From assembly GCF_016482825.1 (NCBI RefSeq), contig NZ_JAEMNV010000001.1, positions 124,001 through 188,000 on the forward strand: a DNA stretch of 64,000 bases. Reading direction: 5' to 3'. Shown piece by piece: positions 10,091-18,414 of the stretch (its first letter is position 1; each line of letters opens with the position of its first letter). The position numbers and the translations under genes were made by a program. The DNA is from Antrihabitans stalagmiti (GTDB taxonomy: Bacteria; Actinomycetota; Actinomycetes; Mycobacteriales; Mycobacteriaceae). The notes beneath the pieces were generated by a model that had not been told where the DNA came from, did no database searches, and saw only the letters and a program-made list of their open reading frames with translations.

Positions 10091-10407
10091 GCCGTTTCAC
10101 CACCAGCGCGGCCGAGGTCGGCAACGATCGCATCGTCGATGCCCTCGTACTCGCCCGCGGTCTTGTGTGCGGCGACCGCCGTCGCACCGTAGTGCTCCGC
10201 TAGCTGCAGCACCGATTTCGCGTGATTGGCTTGCGCCACACCGAACATCGCAAGAAAGTCTGCGCCGATCGCACCGAAGACCGGTGTCAGTGCGGCAATG
10301 TTGGCGGCAAGGTCGATCGCGCCTGCCCCCGCAATACGACTCGACACCTCCGCCGCGCTGTTGCCGTAGTTTCGAATCCCTGCCAATTCGGCATTTACCG
10401 CAGTCAT
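10087..10407 (-). CDS. EspC-like type VII secretion target (WXG100-related)
   Basis: 106 aa, the size of EspC/T7SS target proteins. Predicted helix-turn-helix hairpin with Ala-rich amphipathic helices and FAIGADFLAMFG-like turn region (GAIGADFLAMFGVAQANHAK). The C-terminal half carries YEGID, matching the T7SS export signal YxxxD/E after the second helix. It probably forms a co-secreted partner for the adjacent EspA-like protein, with which it overlaps by 4 nt. No EccC, EccB or mycosin gene is in the window, so the secretion machine must be encoded elsewhere. Family level is fairly sure; substrate or partner is inference. Confidence 0.75.
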   Translation of the reverse strand: MTAVNAELAGIRNYGNSAAEVSSRIAGAGAIDLAANIAALTPVFGAIGADFLAMFGVAQANHAKSVLQLAEHYGATAVAAHKTAGEYEGIDDAIVADLGRAGGETA

Positions 10408-10574
10408 ACGACCCCCCGTTTGTGAATGATGATCGGCTGCGAACCCACTGCGACCCGCCCCGATGCGTGGCGGCTCGACCCCCTGTGCCTACCCCTGTGC
10501 CACGCAGAGATGAATATAGCGGACCGGTCGGACAGGTGTCGCGAGAAACTCACAGCCCCCAGCTTGACACTGAA

Positions 10575-10590
10575 TAGAACGCATGTTCGA
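10575..10590 (+). promoter_or_regulatory. LexA/SOS box
   Basis: TAGAACGCATGTTCGA matches the actinobacterial LexA operator TCGAACNNNNGTTCGA at 11 of the 12 defined positions. It ends 8 nt before the start of the radical SAM gene, where LexA binding would block transcription or initiation. I recall the M. tuberculosis orthologue Rv2578c being listed in the LexA regulon, which agrees. It is also ~170 nt upstream of the divergent EspC-like gene. Confidence 0.8.
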
Positions 10591-10598
10591 CTTGGCCA

Positions 10599-11624
10599 AT
10601 GCGATGGCAAGGCCAGACCTTGGATGCCGACGACGGCGCGCTTCCTGGCCTCGAGCGCGCCGGCTTCGTCCGCAGCGTCCAGACACCCGAATTCGAAGGA
10701 ATCACATTTCACGAGGTCTTGTGCAAAAGCGCGCTCAACAAGGTGCCGGGGGAGTCGAAGCTACCTTTCGACTGGACCGTCAATCCGATGCGTGGGTGTT
10801 CCCATGCGTGCCGGTACTGCTTTGCGCGGTCGACACACGAGTATCTGGACCTCGACGCCGGACGCGACTTCGACTCGCAGATAGTCGTCAAGACCAACGT
10901 TGCGGCGGTGCTTCGCAAGGAACTGGCGCGCCGGTCGTGGCGCCGCGATCCTGTTGCGCTCGGCACGAACACCGACCCGTATCAGCGAGCAGAAGGTCGA
11001 TATCGGTTGATGCCAGGCATCATTCGAGCACTGACGGAGTCAGGAACTCCCTTCTCGATCCTGACCAAGGGGACTCTGCTGCGCCGTGATCTGCCGCTGC
11101 TCACGCTTGCCGCGCAGGAGCTCGGGGTCCGCATCGGTGTCTCCCTGGCGATCGGTGATCCGGTGTTGCAGAAGGAGATCGAGCCCGGGACGCCGTCGCC
11201 GAAAGCCCGACTCGAACTGATCCGGGCGATCGCCGACGCGGGTTTCGGAGTGAATGTGATGGTCGCACCGGTCATTCCGTATCTGACGGATTCTGTCGCG
11301 CATCTCGACGGACTGCTCGGCGACATCGCGTCAGCCGGCGCAGTCGGCGTCACAGCTTTTCCGATGCATCTGCGCGGGAGCACCCGAGGGTGGTTTCTGT
11401 CCTGGCTCGCCGCCGAGCATCCCGCGTTGGTCCGTCGGTACCGCCAGCTCTACGGCCACGGCGCGTACGTGACGCCGGAGTACACGACTTGGTTGGCGTC
11501 GCGCATCGCCCCGCTTGTCGACAAACACGGTCTAGCCAGCGAGCGTGGCCAGAGTGTCGAGGGGCTCACGACTGCCGTCGCGGGCGGTGGGCTCGTTCGG
11601 GTGCCCGAGATGACACTGTTCTGA
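10599..11624 (+). CDS. radical SAM protein (Rv2578c/SPL-related), probably SOS-controlled
   Basis: 341 aa. CxxxCxxC cluster Cys67-Cys71-Cys74 (CSHACRYC) binds a 4Fe-4S cluster for S-adenosylmethionine cleavage; flanking segments NPMRGCSHACRYCFARSTHEY, GTNTDPYQ and ILTKGTLLRRDL are typical of the Rv2578c/spore-photoproduct-lyase-like radical SAM group. The SAM barrel spans about 55-270, with a helical C-terminus. Start ATG 10599 gives MRWQGQTL; the SOS box lies immediately before it. DNA-damage control suggests a role in nucleic acid repair or modification, but the reaction is not known from sequence. Confidence 0.88.
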   Translation: MRWQGQTLDADDGALPGLERAGFVRSVQTPEFEGITFHEVLCKSALNKVPGESKLPFDWTVNPMRGCSHACRYCFARSTHEYLDLDAGRDFDSQIVVKTNVAAVLRKELARRSWRRDPVALGTNTDPYQRAEGRYRLMPGIIRALTESGTPFSILTKGTLLRRDLPLLTLAAQELGVRIGVSLAIGDPVLQKEIEPGTPSPKARLELIRAIADAGFGVNVMVAPVIPYLTDSVAHLDGLLGDIASAGAVGVTAFPMHLRGSTRGWFLSWLAAEHPALVRRYRQLYGHGAYVTPEYTTWLASRIAPLVDKHGLASERGQSVEGLTTAVAGGGLVRVPEMTLF

Positions 11625-11664
11625 TCGGGTGAAACACGTTGCAGGACGGGGATCGGACTGCGAG

Positions 11665-11698
11665 GTCAGGCCCGGATGGCGAGGCCGATCGGCCTGAC
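11665..11698. repeat. nested inverted repeat between the radical SAM gene and korA
   Basis: GTCAGGCC (11665-11672) and GGCCTGAC (11691-11698) are perfect 8 bp arms. Inside lies a 14 bp perfect palindrome AGGCCGATCGGCCT (11682-11695), which competes with the outer hairpin. It is 40 nt after the radical SAM stop and ~60 nt before korA. Terminator of the first gene or operator of korAB are both possible; no U-tract follows. Confidence 0.5.
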
Positions 11699-11756
11699 GT
11701 AGCGTGGGCTCGGATAGGTAGTTCGACCATGTTGGCCCCCGAAAGGTGGACGGTCG

Positions 11757-13682
11757 ATGACCGTTGGCATCGAAGCCGAACAGTTGGAACGGGTCGTAAT
11801 CCGGTTTGCGGGCGACTCGGGTGATGGCATGCAGCTGACCGGTGACCGCTTCACACACGAAGCCGCCGCATTCGGCAACGACCTCGCGACACAGCCCAAC
11901 TTTCCCGCCGAGATTCGCGCACCACAGGGCACCCTGCCCGGGGTGTCGTCGTTTCAGATCCAGATCGCGGACTACGACATCCTCACCGCCGGTGATCAGC
12001 CCGACGTACTCGTCGCGATGAACCCGGCCGCGCTCAAGGCGAACGTCGCGGATCTGCCGCGCCACGCGACCATCATCGTGAACACCGACGAGTTCACCAA
12101 ACGGAATCTGTCGAAAGTCGGGTACTCGATCAATCCGCTCGACGACGACTCGTTGACCGACTTCGTAGTGCACCAGGTTCCGATGACGACCCTGACCCTC
12201 GGCGCCGTAGAACCGGCCGGACTTGCCAAGAAGGACGGCCAGCGGGCGAAGAACATGTTCGCGCTCGGACTGCTTTCCTGGATGTATCACCGCCCGATCG
12301 GCGGGACCGAGCGATTTATGCGGGAGAAGTTCGCGACCAAGCCGGAGATCGGCGAAGGCAACATTCTCGCGTTCAAAGCAGGCTGGAACTACGGCGAAAC
12401 GACGGAAAGCTTCGCAACCACCTACGAGATCGCCCCAGCGACGTTGCCTGCGGGAACCTACCGGCAGATCACCGGCAATACCGCTCTGGCATACGGCGTG
12501 ATCGCGGCGGGACAACTCGCCGGCCTGCCGATCTTCCTCGGCACCTACCCGATCACCCCGGCGTCGGACATCCTGCACGAGTTGAGCAAACACAAAAACT
12601 TCGGTGTCACGACGTTCCAGGCCGAAGACGAAATCGCGGGTATCGGCGCTGCCCTCGGTGCGTCGTTCGGCGGTGCGCTCGGCGTGACGAGCACGTCCGG
12701 TCCGGGGCTCGCATTGAAGAGCGAAACGATCGGTCTCGCAGTGATGACCGAACTACCTCTGCTCGTCATCGACGTCCAACGCGGCGGACCCTCGACCGGA
12801 CTTCCGACCAAAACCGAGCAGGCCGACCTGCTGCAGGCGATGTTCGGTCGCAACGGAGAATCACCGGTCGCGGTACTCGCACCTCGCTCACCCGCGGACT
12901 GTTTCGACACGGCCGTCGAGGCCGCGCGAATAGCGCTGACCTACCGGACGCCGGTGTTGTTGCTGTCCGACGGTGCGATCGCAAACGGGTCCGAACCCTG
13001 GTCGATCCCGTCCACCGCGGACCTGGTTCCGATCGACGCCGCCTTCGAGCCCGCACCCGACGGGCCTCACGAGTTCGTGCCCTACAGCCGCGACCCCGAG
13101 ACGCTTGCCCGTCCGTTGGCCGTGCCGGGTACGCCGGGCCTGGAACACCGCATCGGCGGGTTGGAGAAGGCAGACGGCAGCGGCAACATCTCCTACGAAC
13201 CCGCCAATCACGAACTGATGGTTCGGCTTCGACAGGCCAAGATCGACGGTATCGCTGTGCCCGATCTGATCGTCGACGATCCGAGCGGTGCCGCCGAACT
13301 GTTGATCATCGGTTGGGGCAGTTCCTACGGTCCGATCGGTGAGGCCTGCCGTCGGGCACGGCGCAAAGGTATCGCTGTCGCGCATGCGCACCTGCGTCAT
13401 CTCAATCCGTTTCCAGCAAACGTGGAGTCGGTGCTGCGGCGGTACCCGAAAGTTGTTGCACCGGAAATGAATCTCGGCCAGCTTGCCATGCTGCTGCGGG
13501 CGCGCTACCTCGTCGATGTGCAGCCGTGGACCAAGGTCGCGGGACTCGCGTTCTCCGCACAGGAACTTGTCGGAGTGATCGACGCGGCGCTGGACGGTTC
13601 GCTCGGCGATCTCGAATCGGCGAAGTCGAGAGCTGCGCGTGCCACAGCCACCTATCACGACACCAGGGGGACTCAGGCGTGA
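11757..13682 (+). CDS. korA: 2-oxoacid:ferredoxin oxidoreductase subunit alpha (gamma-alpha fusion)
   Basis: 641 aa. Subunit of the CoA-dependent 2-oxoglutarate:ferredoxin oxidoreductase, an alternative to the 2-oxoglutarate dehydrogenase complex in the TCA cycle. The gamma domain (about 10-195) begins VIRFAGDSGDGMQLTGDRF and contains the GTLPGVSSFQIQ loop. The alpha pyrimidine-binding domain follows (GNTALAYGVIAAGQLAGLP, about 240-260; YPITPASDILHEL, about 264-276) with QAEDEIAGIGAALGASFGG. A C-terminal transketolase-like domain (about 500-620) completes it. ATG 11757 follows aaaggtgg. It overlaps korB by 4 nt (GTGA), as in Rv2455c-Rv2454c. Confidence 0.93.
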   Translation: MTVGIEAEQLERVVIRFAGDSGDGMQLTGDRFTHEAAAFGNDLATQPNFPAEIRAPQGTLPGVSSFQIQIADYDILTAGDQPDVLVAMNPAALKANVADLPRHATIIVNTDEFTKRNLSKVGYSINPLDDDSLTDFVVHQVPMTTLTLGAVEPAGLAKKDGQRAKNMFALGLLSWMYHRPIGGTERFMREKFATKPEIGEGNILAFKAGWNYGETTESFATTYEIAPATLPAGTYRQITGNTALAYGVIAAGQLAGLPIFLGTYPITPASDILHELSKHKNFGVTTFQAEDEIAGIGAALGASFGGALGVTSTSGPGLALKSETIGLAVMTELPLLVIDVQRGGPSTGLPTKTEQADLLQAMFGRNGESPVAVLAPRSPADCFDTAVEAARIALTYRTPVLLLSDGAIANGSEPWSIPSTADLVPIDAAFEPAPDGPHEFVPYSRDPETLARPLAVPGTPGLEHRIGGLEKADGSGNISYEPANHELMVRLRQAKIDGIAVPDLIVDDPSGAAELLIIGWGSSYGPIGEACRRARRKGIAVAHAHLRHLNPFPANVESVLRRYPKVVAPEMNLGQLAMLLRARYLVDVQPWTKVAGLAFSAQELVGVIDAALDGSLGDLESAKSRAARATATYHDTRGTQA

Positions 13683-14767
13683 CCACGATCGAAAATCGGC
13701 TTGTCGGAACAGATCTGGGACTGACGTCCTACGCCGACGTCCCGACGTCCGATACCCCGCAGAAGGCCAAGGACTTCACCTCGGATCAAGAGGTGCGGTG
13801 GTGTCCGGGCTGCGGCGACTACGTCATCCTCGCGACGGTTCGGAGCTTCCTGCCCGAACTCGGACTGCGTCGCGAAAACCTCATGTTCGTGTCCGGCATC
13901 GGCTGTTCGAGCCGGTTCCCGTACTACCTGGATGCGTACGGCATTCACTCCATTCACGGTCGTGCGCCTGCGATCGCAACAGGACTCGCTGTCACTCGCC
14001 CCGACTTGTCGGTGTGGGTTGTGACAGGTGACGGTGACGCGCTCTCGATCGGCGGCAACCATCTGATCCACGCGCTGCGGCGCAACGTCAACATGACGAT
14101 CCTGCTGTTCAACAACCGGATCTACGGTCTGACGAAGGGTCAGTACTCGCCGACGTCTCAGGTCGGAATGGTGACGAAGTCGACGCCGATGGGGTCGATC
14201 GACCACCCGTTCAACACACTCTCACTCGCACTCGGCGCCGAGGCCACCTTCGCTGCCCGCGCACTCGACTCCGATCGCAAGGGCCTCACCGAAGTGCTGC
14301 GCGCGGCCGCCGAGCATCGTGGAACGTCGTTCGTCGAAATCCTGCAGGATTGCCCGATCTTCAACGACGGCTCGTTCGACGTGCTGCGCAAAGACGATGC
14401 GGAACAACGGCTTATCCGGTTGGTACACGGCGCACCGATTCGCTTCGGTGCCGACGGCGAATTCTGTGTCGTGCGAAAAGGATTCGGGCTCGACATTGCC
14501 GCGACCGCCGAGGTTGCGGAGTCCGACATCGTGGTCCACGACGCCTACACCGACGACCCCGACTATGCGCATGCACTATCCCGGCTTTCCGATCAGGACC
14601 TGCGCCATGTCCTCACCGGAATCTTCCGCAGCGTTCGACGAACGACCTACGACGACGCCGCCCGCGCGCAACTTCAGCAGGCAAACGCGCAGCGACCGGT
14701 GGGTCCGGATGCATCACAAGCGTTGCAGGCCTTGCTGAACGGCCGCGAAACCTGGACTGTCGGCTAG
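13679..14767 (+). CDS. korB: 2-oxoacid:ferredoxin oxidoreductase subunit beta
   Basis: 362 aa. TPP- and 4Fe-4S-binding partner of KorA. WCPGCGDY at 41-48 gives the first cluster cysteines; GIGCSSRFPYY follows, and GDGDALSIGGNH (about 117-128) with NNRIYGLTKGQYSPTS is the TPP/Mg binding motif. GTG 13679 overlapping the korA stop is chosen over an ORF extension to 13526, which lies inside korA. The length matches actinobacterial KorB (~360-370 aa). A dedicated ferredoxin gene is not present nearby. Confidence 0.94.
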   Translation: MTTIENRLVGTDLGLTSYADVPTSDTPQKAKDFTSDQEVRWCPGCGDYVILATVRSFLPELGLRRENLMFVSGIGCSSRFPYYLDAYGIHSIHGRAPAIATGLAVTRPDLSVWVVTGDGDALSIGGNHLIHALRRNVNMTILLFNNRIYGLTKGQYSPTSQVGMVTKSTPMGSIDHPFNTLSLALGAEATFAARALDSDRKGLTEVLRAAAEHRGTSFVEILQDCPIFNDGSFDVLRKDDAEQRLIRLVHGAPIRFGADGEFCVVRKGFGLDIAATAEVAESDIVVHDAYTDDPDYAHALSRLSDQDLRHVLTGIFRSVRRTTYDDAARAQLQQANAQRPVGPDASQALQALLNGRETWTVG

Positions 14768-14778
14768 GCCGCGCCCGG

Positions 14779-15330
14779 TCAATTCGGCACGAAGCCGCCC
14801 ACGAGCAGCGTGTGCAACGCCTCGAACCGATCTCGGGCCGCGCTCTGCTCGGCGGTGATGTACTCGTCGAAGCCGGGCGCATAGATGTAGAGCTTCACCG
14901 GATCGGAGGGCGGCGTCGGCGTGTAGTCGATCGTCTGCCCACCTTGGTCGGTGATGCCGGGGTCGCCGAAGTCGGTGGTAGCGAGTGCTTCCGTGTCGGC
15001 GATAGCCTGTTCGACGATGCAACTCGGCAGATAACCGTCGAACTTTTCCGGTGGTGTCGATGGGTTACCGCCCGGTCCGACTGCACCCGGCGTCGAGACC
15101 GCTTGGAAATCGGCATAGACGACAAGCTGCGGACCGAGATCGATATGGGTTTCCCAGCCGTTCGGCGTCGTGGTCAACGTGAACAGCGGGGGAGTGTCGC
15201 CTGGGGAAGTGCTGGTCGGCCGGGGCTTGTCGACGCAGGGTGCCGTTGCGGCGCCGGTCGTTGTGGACGTGCAGGGCAACAACGACAACGCGACAACGCC
15301 AGCACCTGCATGCCGGAACGCGCGAACCAC
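14779..15330 (-). CDS. hypothetical lipoprotein
   Basis: 183 aa from GTG 15330. Short N-terminal signal (MVRAFRHAGAGVVALSLLPC) with a plausible but imperfect lipobox LLPC at Cys20, then a Thr/Pro/Ser-rich linker and a compact domain containing WETHIDLGPQLVVYADFQAV and YIYAPGFDEYITAEQSAARDRF. I recognise no family. It starts 7 nt after the metallopeptidase stop, so the two are probably cotranscribed and may act together outside the membrane. No clear ribosome binding site precedes the GTG, which fits coupled translation. Confidence 0.65.
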   Translation of the reverse strand: MVRAFRHAGAGVVALSLLPCTSTTTGAATAPCVDKPRPTSTSPGDTPPLFTLTTTPNGWETHIDLGPQLVVYADFQAVSTPGAVGPGGNPSTPPEKFDGYLPSCIVEQAIADTEALATTDFGDPGITDQGGQTIDYTPTPPSDPVKLYIYAPGFDEYITAEQSAARDRFEALHTLLVGGFVPN

Positions 15331-15337
15331 GGTCGGA

Positions 15338-16267
15338 CTAACGCTGGCCGGGCGGGTTGTCGAGATCGCGCGCGGAGTAGGTGTCGCACGCCTTGACCTG
15401 GCCGGTGTTGTAGCCGGCGAGGAACCACTTCTGCCGTTGCAAAGACGAACCGTGGGTCCAGGATTCGGGATTCACGCGGCCGCTGGTCGACTGCTGGATG
15501 CGATCGTCACCGACGGACTGGGCGGCACTGAGCGCGTCGGAGATGTCTCTGTCCGTCAACGGAGCCAGCAGCGGTTGGCCACCGCCGGGCGCGGGCTGCT
15601 TGTCAGCGAAGTGTGCCCAGATTCCTGCGTAGCAATCGGCTTGCAACTCGGTGCGGACGGCACCGGACTCCTCGCCCCTCGGGTCCTGCTGGGCGCGGCC
15701 GATATCGCCGAGTTGGTTCTGGATGTGGTGGCCGACCTCGTGTGCGACGACGTACTCCTGCGCGAGTGGTCCACCGCTGGATCCGAAACGGTCGACGAGC
15801 AACTGGAAGAAGCTGGTGTCGAAGTAGCCGGTGGAATCGGCGGGGCAGTAGAACGGCCCGACCTCGCTCGACGCGGCACCGCAACCGGTGCGTACCGAGC
15901 CGGAGAACAGGGTGATGCCGGGTGGTATGTACTGAACTCCGGTCTGTATCTCCAACTGTGCGTTCCAGACGTCGTCGAGGCTCGCGGCCGTGAACGCGAC
16001 GCGGCAGTTGACGTCGCGGTTGGCGTCGGCACCTGTTTCACATCCCTGCAGGGTCGCTGCGCCACCACCGGACTGACCACTGTTCTGCGCACCGGTGAGA
16101 TCGCCGAGCACCGAGCCTGCGTCGCCGCCGAAGAGCAACGTGAGGACGAGCAAGATCAGACCGCCTGCACCGCCGCCGATCGCGAGTTTGCCGCCGGTGC
16201 CCGGCCCGCCGCCACCGCCGACGGATACGCGACCGGAGTCGATCTGGGCGCCTTCGTTGAAGGTCAT
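15338..16267 (-). CDS. neutral zinc metallopeptidase, YpfJ family membrane protein
   Basis: 309 aa, start ATG 16267 (MTFNEGAQ). Gly-rich N-terminus (about 15-45), one transmembrane helix (LAIGGGAGGLILLVLTLLFG, about 29-48), then an extracytoplasmic domain with the zinc motif HEVGHH in EYVVAHEVGHHIQNQLG (about 183-199) and a downstream ELQADCYAGIWAH, the third metal ligand region of the family. Syntenic with the Gly-rich Rv2575 of M. tuberculosis. The ORF extends to 16399, but the extra residues are unlike the family. Substrate unknown. Probable operon with the lipoprotein gene that follows. Confidence 0.88.
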   Translation of the reverse strand: MTFNEGAQIDSGRVSVGGGGGPGTGGKLAIGGGAGGLILLVLTLLFGGDAGSVLGDLTGAQNSGQSGGGAATLQGCETGADANRDVNCRVAFTAASLDDVWNAQLEIQTGVQYIPPGITLFSGSVRTGCGAASSEVGPFYCPADSTGYFDTSFFQLLVDRFGSSGGPLAQEYVVAHEVGHHIQNQLGDIGRAQQDPRGEESGAVRTELQADCYAGIWAHFADKQPAPGGGQPLLAPLTDRDISDALSAAQSVGDDRIQQSTSGRVNPESWTHGSSLQRQKWFLAGYNTGQVKACDTYSARDLDNPPGQR

Positions 16268-16593
16268 CGTCGTCACTCTTTCTGCAGAGGAGGCCGTAGC
16301 GATTGCCGCTGTCGCGCTACACCTTTCCATGTGTGCGCAACTGTGGCCCGCGGTCGGCAAATTTGGCACAGGCACGTCGTCACGACGGGCGAGCAGCACG
16401 CTGGCAAACCAGCACTACAGGGCTGAAAACGGGTGTCGAGCGGGCAACCGACTGCGGTAGCCTCGACCGGCTCTGGCATCATGAACGATCGCGGCGCTGC
16501 GAGGATTTGCTGCCGACATTCGCCGTTCGTGCGGTTGTGTCGAGGGAGTTGATTCGTCCGACCAACGCTGTCGAGTCCGAGAAAGGGAACATC
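16268..16593. other. divergent intergenic region between the metallopeptidase gene and aspS
   Basis: 326 bp without a convincing gene. TAGCCT at 16458-16463 fits a TANNNT -10 for aspS, with a weak -35 (TGTCGA, 16434-16439, 18 bp spacer), which would give a ~120 nt leader. The aspS ribosome binding site gaaaggga is at 16581-16588. No T-box-like specifier or antiterminator structure was recognised. Long ORFs crossing this stretch are extensions of the flanking genes or antisense shadows. Confidence 0.5.
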
Positions 16594-18399
16594 GTGCTGC
16601 GTACCCACCTGGCCGGCTCGCTTCGTAGCGAGCACGCCGGTCACACCGTCACTCTCACCGGCTGGGTGGCAAGGCGGCGCGACCACGGTGGCGTTATCTT
16701 CATCGACCTCCGCGACGCGTCCGGTGTGGCGCAGGCGGTCTTCCGCGAAGGTGCACCCGCCGAGCAGGCCCACCGGCTTCGCGCCGAGTATTGCGTCCGC
16801 ATCACCGGCACCGTCGAGCTGCGGCCGCAAGGCAACGAGAACCACGAGATCCAAACCGGCGCGATCGAGGTCGACGTCAAAGAGCTCGTAGTCCTCAACG
16901 AGAGCACGCCACTGCCGTTCCAACTCGACGAGACACCGGGTGAAGAAGCGCGGCTCAAGTACCGCTACCTCGACCTGCGACGCGAAGGGCCCGCACACAC
17001 GATTCGCTTGCGGTCGAAGGTCAATGCGGCTGCGCGTGCCGTCCTCGCGCACCACGAATTCGTCGAGGTGGAGACCCCGACACTGACACGGTCGACGCCG
17101 GAGGGTGCACGCGATTTCCTGGTGCCAGCTCGGCTGCAGCCCGGCAGTTTCTACGCTCTGCCACAGAGCCCGCAGCTGTTCAAACAGCTGCTGATGGTCG
17201 GCGGTATCGAGCGCTACTACCAGATCGCCCGTTGCTATCGCGACGAAGATTTTCGCGCGGACCGCCAACCGGAGTTCACTCAGCTCGACATCGAAATGAG
17301 CTTCGTTTCTCAGGACGACGTGATCCTGCTCGCCGAGGAACTGCTCCGAGCGCTGTGGAAACTGGTCGGTCACAAGATCGAGAAGTCGATCCAGCGGATG
17401 ACCTATGCCGAAGCCATGCGACGGTTCGGTTCCGACAAGCCCGACCTGCGATTCGGCGTCGAGATCGTCGAATGCACCGACTTTTTCGCGCAGACTCCGT
17501 TCCGCGTGTTTCAGGCGCCGTACGTCGGCGCCGTCGTCATGCCCGGCGGTGCCGACCAGCCCCGCCGCGAGCTGGATCGGTGGCAGGACTGGGCAAAGCA
17601 ACGTGGTGCCAAGGGGCTTGCCTACGTCCTCGTCGCCGAAGACGGCACCCTCGGTGGACCCGTCGCAAAGAATCTGTCCGAGTCCGAGCGTGACGGTCTT
17701 GCCGCGCATGTCGGCGCGAAGCCTGGCGACTGTGTGTTCTTCGCGGCCGGACCGACCAAGGCGCAGCGCGCGCTGCTCGGCGCCGCACGCGGTGAGATCG
17801 CTCGCAAGCAAGGGCTGATCGACGAGAAGGCGTGGTCGTTCGTCTGGATCGTCGATGCGCCGATGTTCGAGCCGACGTCCGAAGCGGTCGCAGGTGGTGA
17901 CGTCGCACTCGGCCACAGCGCCTGGACCGCGGTGCACCACGCATTCACCTCGCCGAAGCCCGACTCCCTCGAAACCTTCGACACCGATCCTGGCTCGGCT
18001 CTCGCCTACGCCTACGACATCGTCTGCAACGGCAACGAAATCGGTGGCGGCAGCATCCGTATCCACCGCAAGGACATCCAGGAGCGGGTGTTCGCGGTGA
18101 TGGGCATCTCTCACGAGGAAGCCCAGGAGAAGTTCGGCTTCCTGCTGGACGCTTTCGCTTACGGCGCACCGCCGCACGGCGGCATCGCTTTCGGCTGGGA
18201 TCGCATCACGGCCCTGCTTGCCGGGGTCGATTCGATCCGCGAAGTGATCGCATTCCCGAAGTCCGGCGGCGGGGTCGACCCACTGACCGATGCGCCTGCG
18301 CCGATCACGGCGCAGCAGCGCAAGGAGTCGGGTATCGACGCAAAGCTCGAGCCGAAAGCGAAAGTCGAGCCCGACGCGACGCCGGAAACAAAAGCCTGA
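16594..18399 (+). CDS. aspS: aspartyl-tRNA synthetase (aspartate--tRNA(Asp/Asn) ligase type)
   Basis: 601 aa, class II synthetase. GTG 16594 ([10 protein letters not shown]) has gaaaggga 6 nt upstream. N-terminal OB-fold anticodon domain (about 1-105), motif 2 [19 protein letters not shown] near 214-232, a bacterial GAD insertion (about 300-415), motif 3 [15 protein letters not shown] near 530 and the tail [15 protein letters not shown]. Length and insert are as in M. tuberculosis AspS (596 aa), which is non-discriminating; whether this one charges tRNA-Asn too depends on gatCAB elsewhere in the genome. A charged C-terminal extension ([13 protein letters not shown]) is present. Confidence 0.96.
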   Translation: MLRTHLAGSLRSEHAGHTVTLTGWVARRRDHGGVIFIDLRDASGVAQAVFREGAPAEQAHRLRAEYCVRITGTVELRPQGNENHEIQTGAIEVDVKELVVLNESTPLPFQLDETPGEEARLKYRYLDLRREGPAHTIRLRSKVNAAARAVLAHHEFVEVETPTLTRSTPEGARDFLVPARLQPGSFYALPQSPQLFKQLLMVGGIERYYQIARCYRDEDFRADRQPEFTQLDIEMSFVSQDDVILLAEELLRALWKLVGHKIEKSIQRMTYAEAMRRFGSDKPDLRFGVEIVECTDFFAQTPFRVFQAPYVGAVVMPGGADQPRRELDRWQDWAKQRGAKGLAYVLVAEDGTLGGPVAKNLSESERDGLAAHVGAKPGDCVFFAAGPTKAQRALLGAARGEIARKQGLIDEKAWSFVWIVDAPMFEPTSEAVAGGDVALGHSAWTAVHHAFTSPKPDSLETFDTDPGSALAYAYDIVCNGNEIGGGSIRIHRKDIQERVFAVMGISHEEAQEKFGFLLDAFAYGAPPHGGIAFGWDRITALLAGVDSIREVIAFPKSGGGVDPLTDAPAPITAQQRKESGIDAKLEPKAKVEPDATPETKA

Positions 18400-18414
18400 T
18401 CCGGCGGGCTCACG

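Noticed and set aside
16268-16593. T-box leader before aspS (also considered before hisS and alaS)
   Set aside because: No specifier loop, T-box sequence or antiterminator; hisS has no leader, and alaS looks leaderless.
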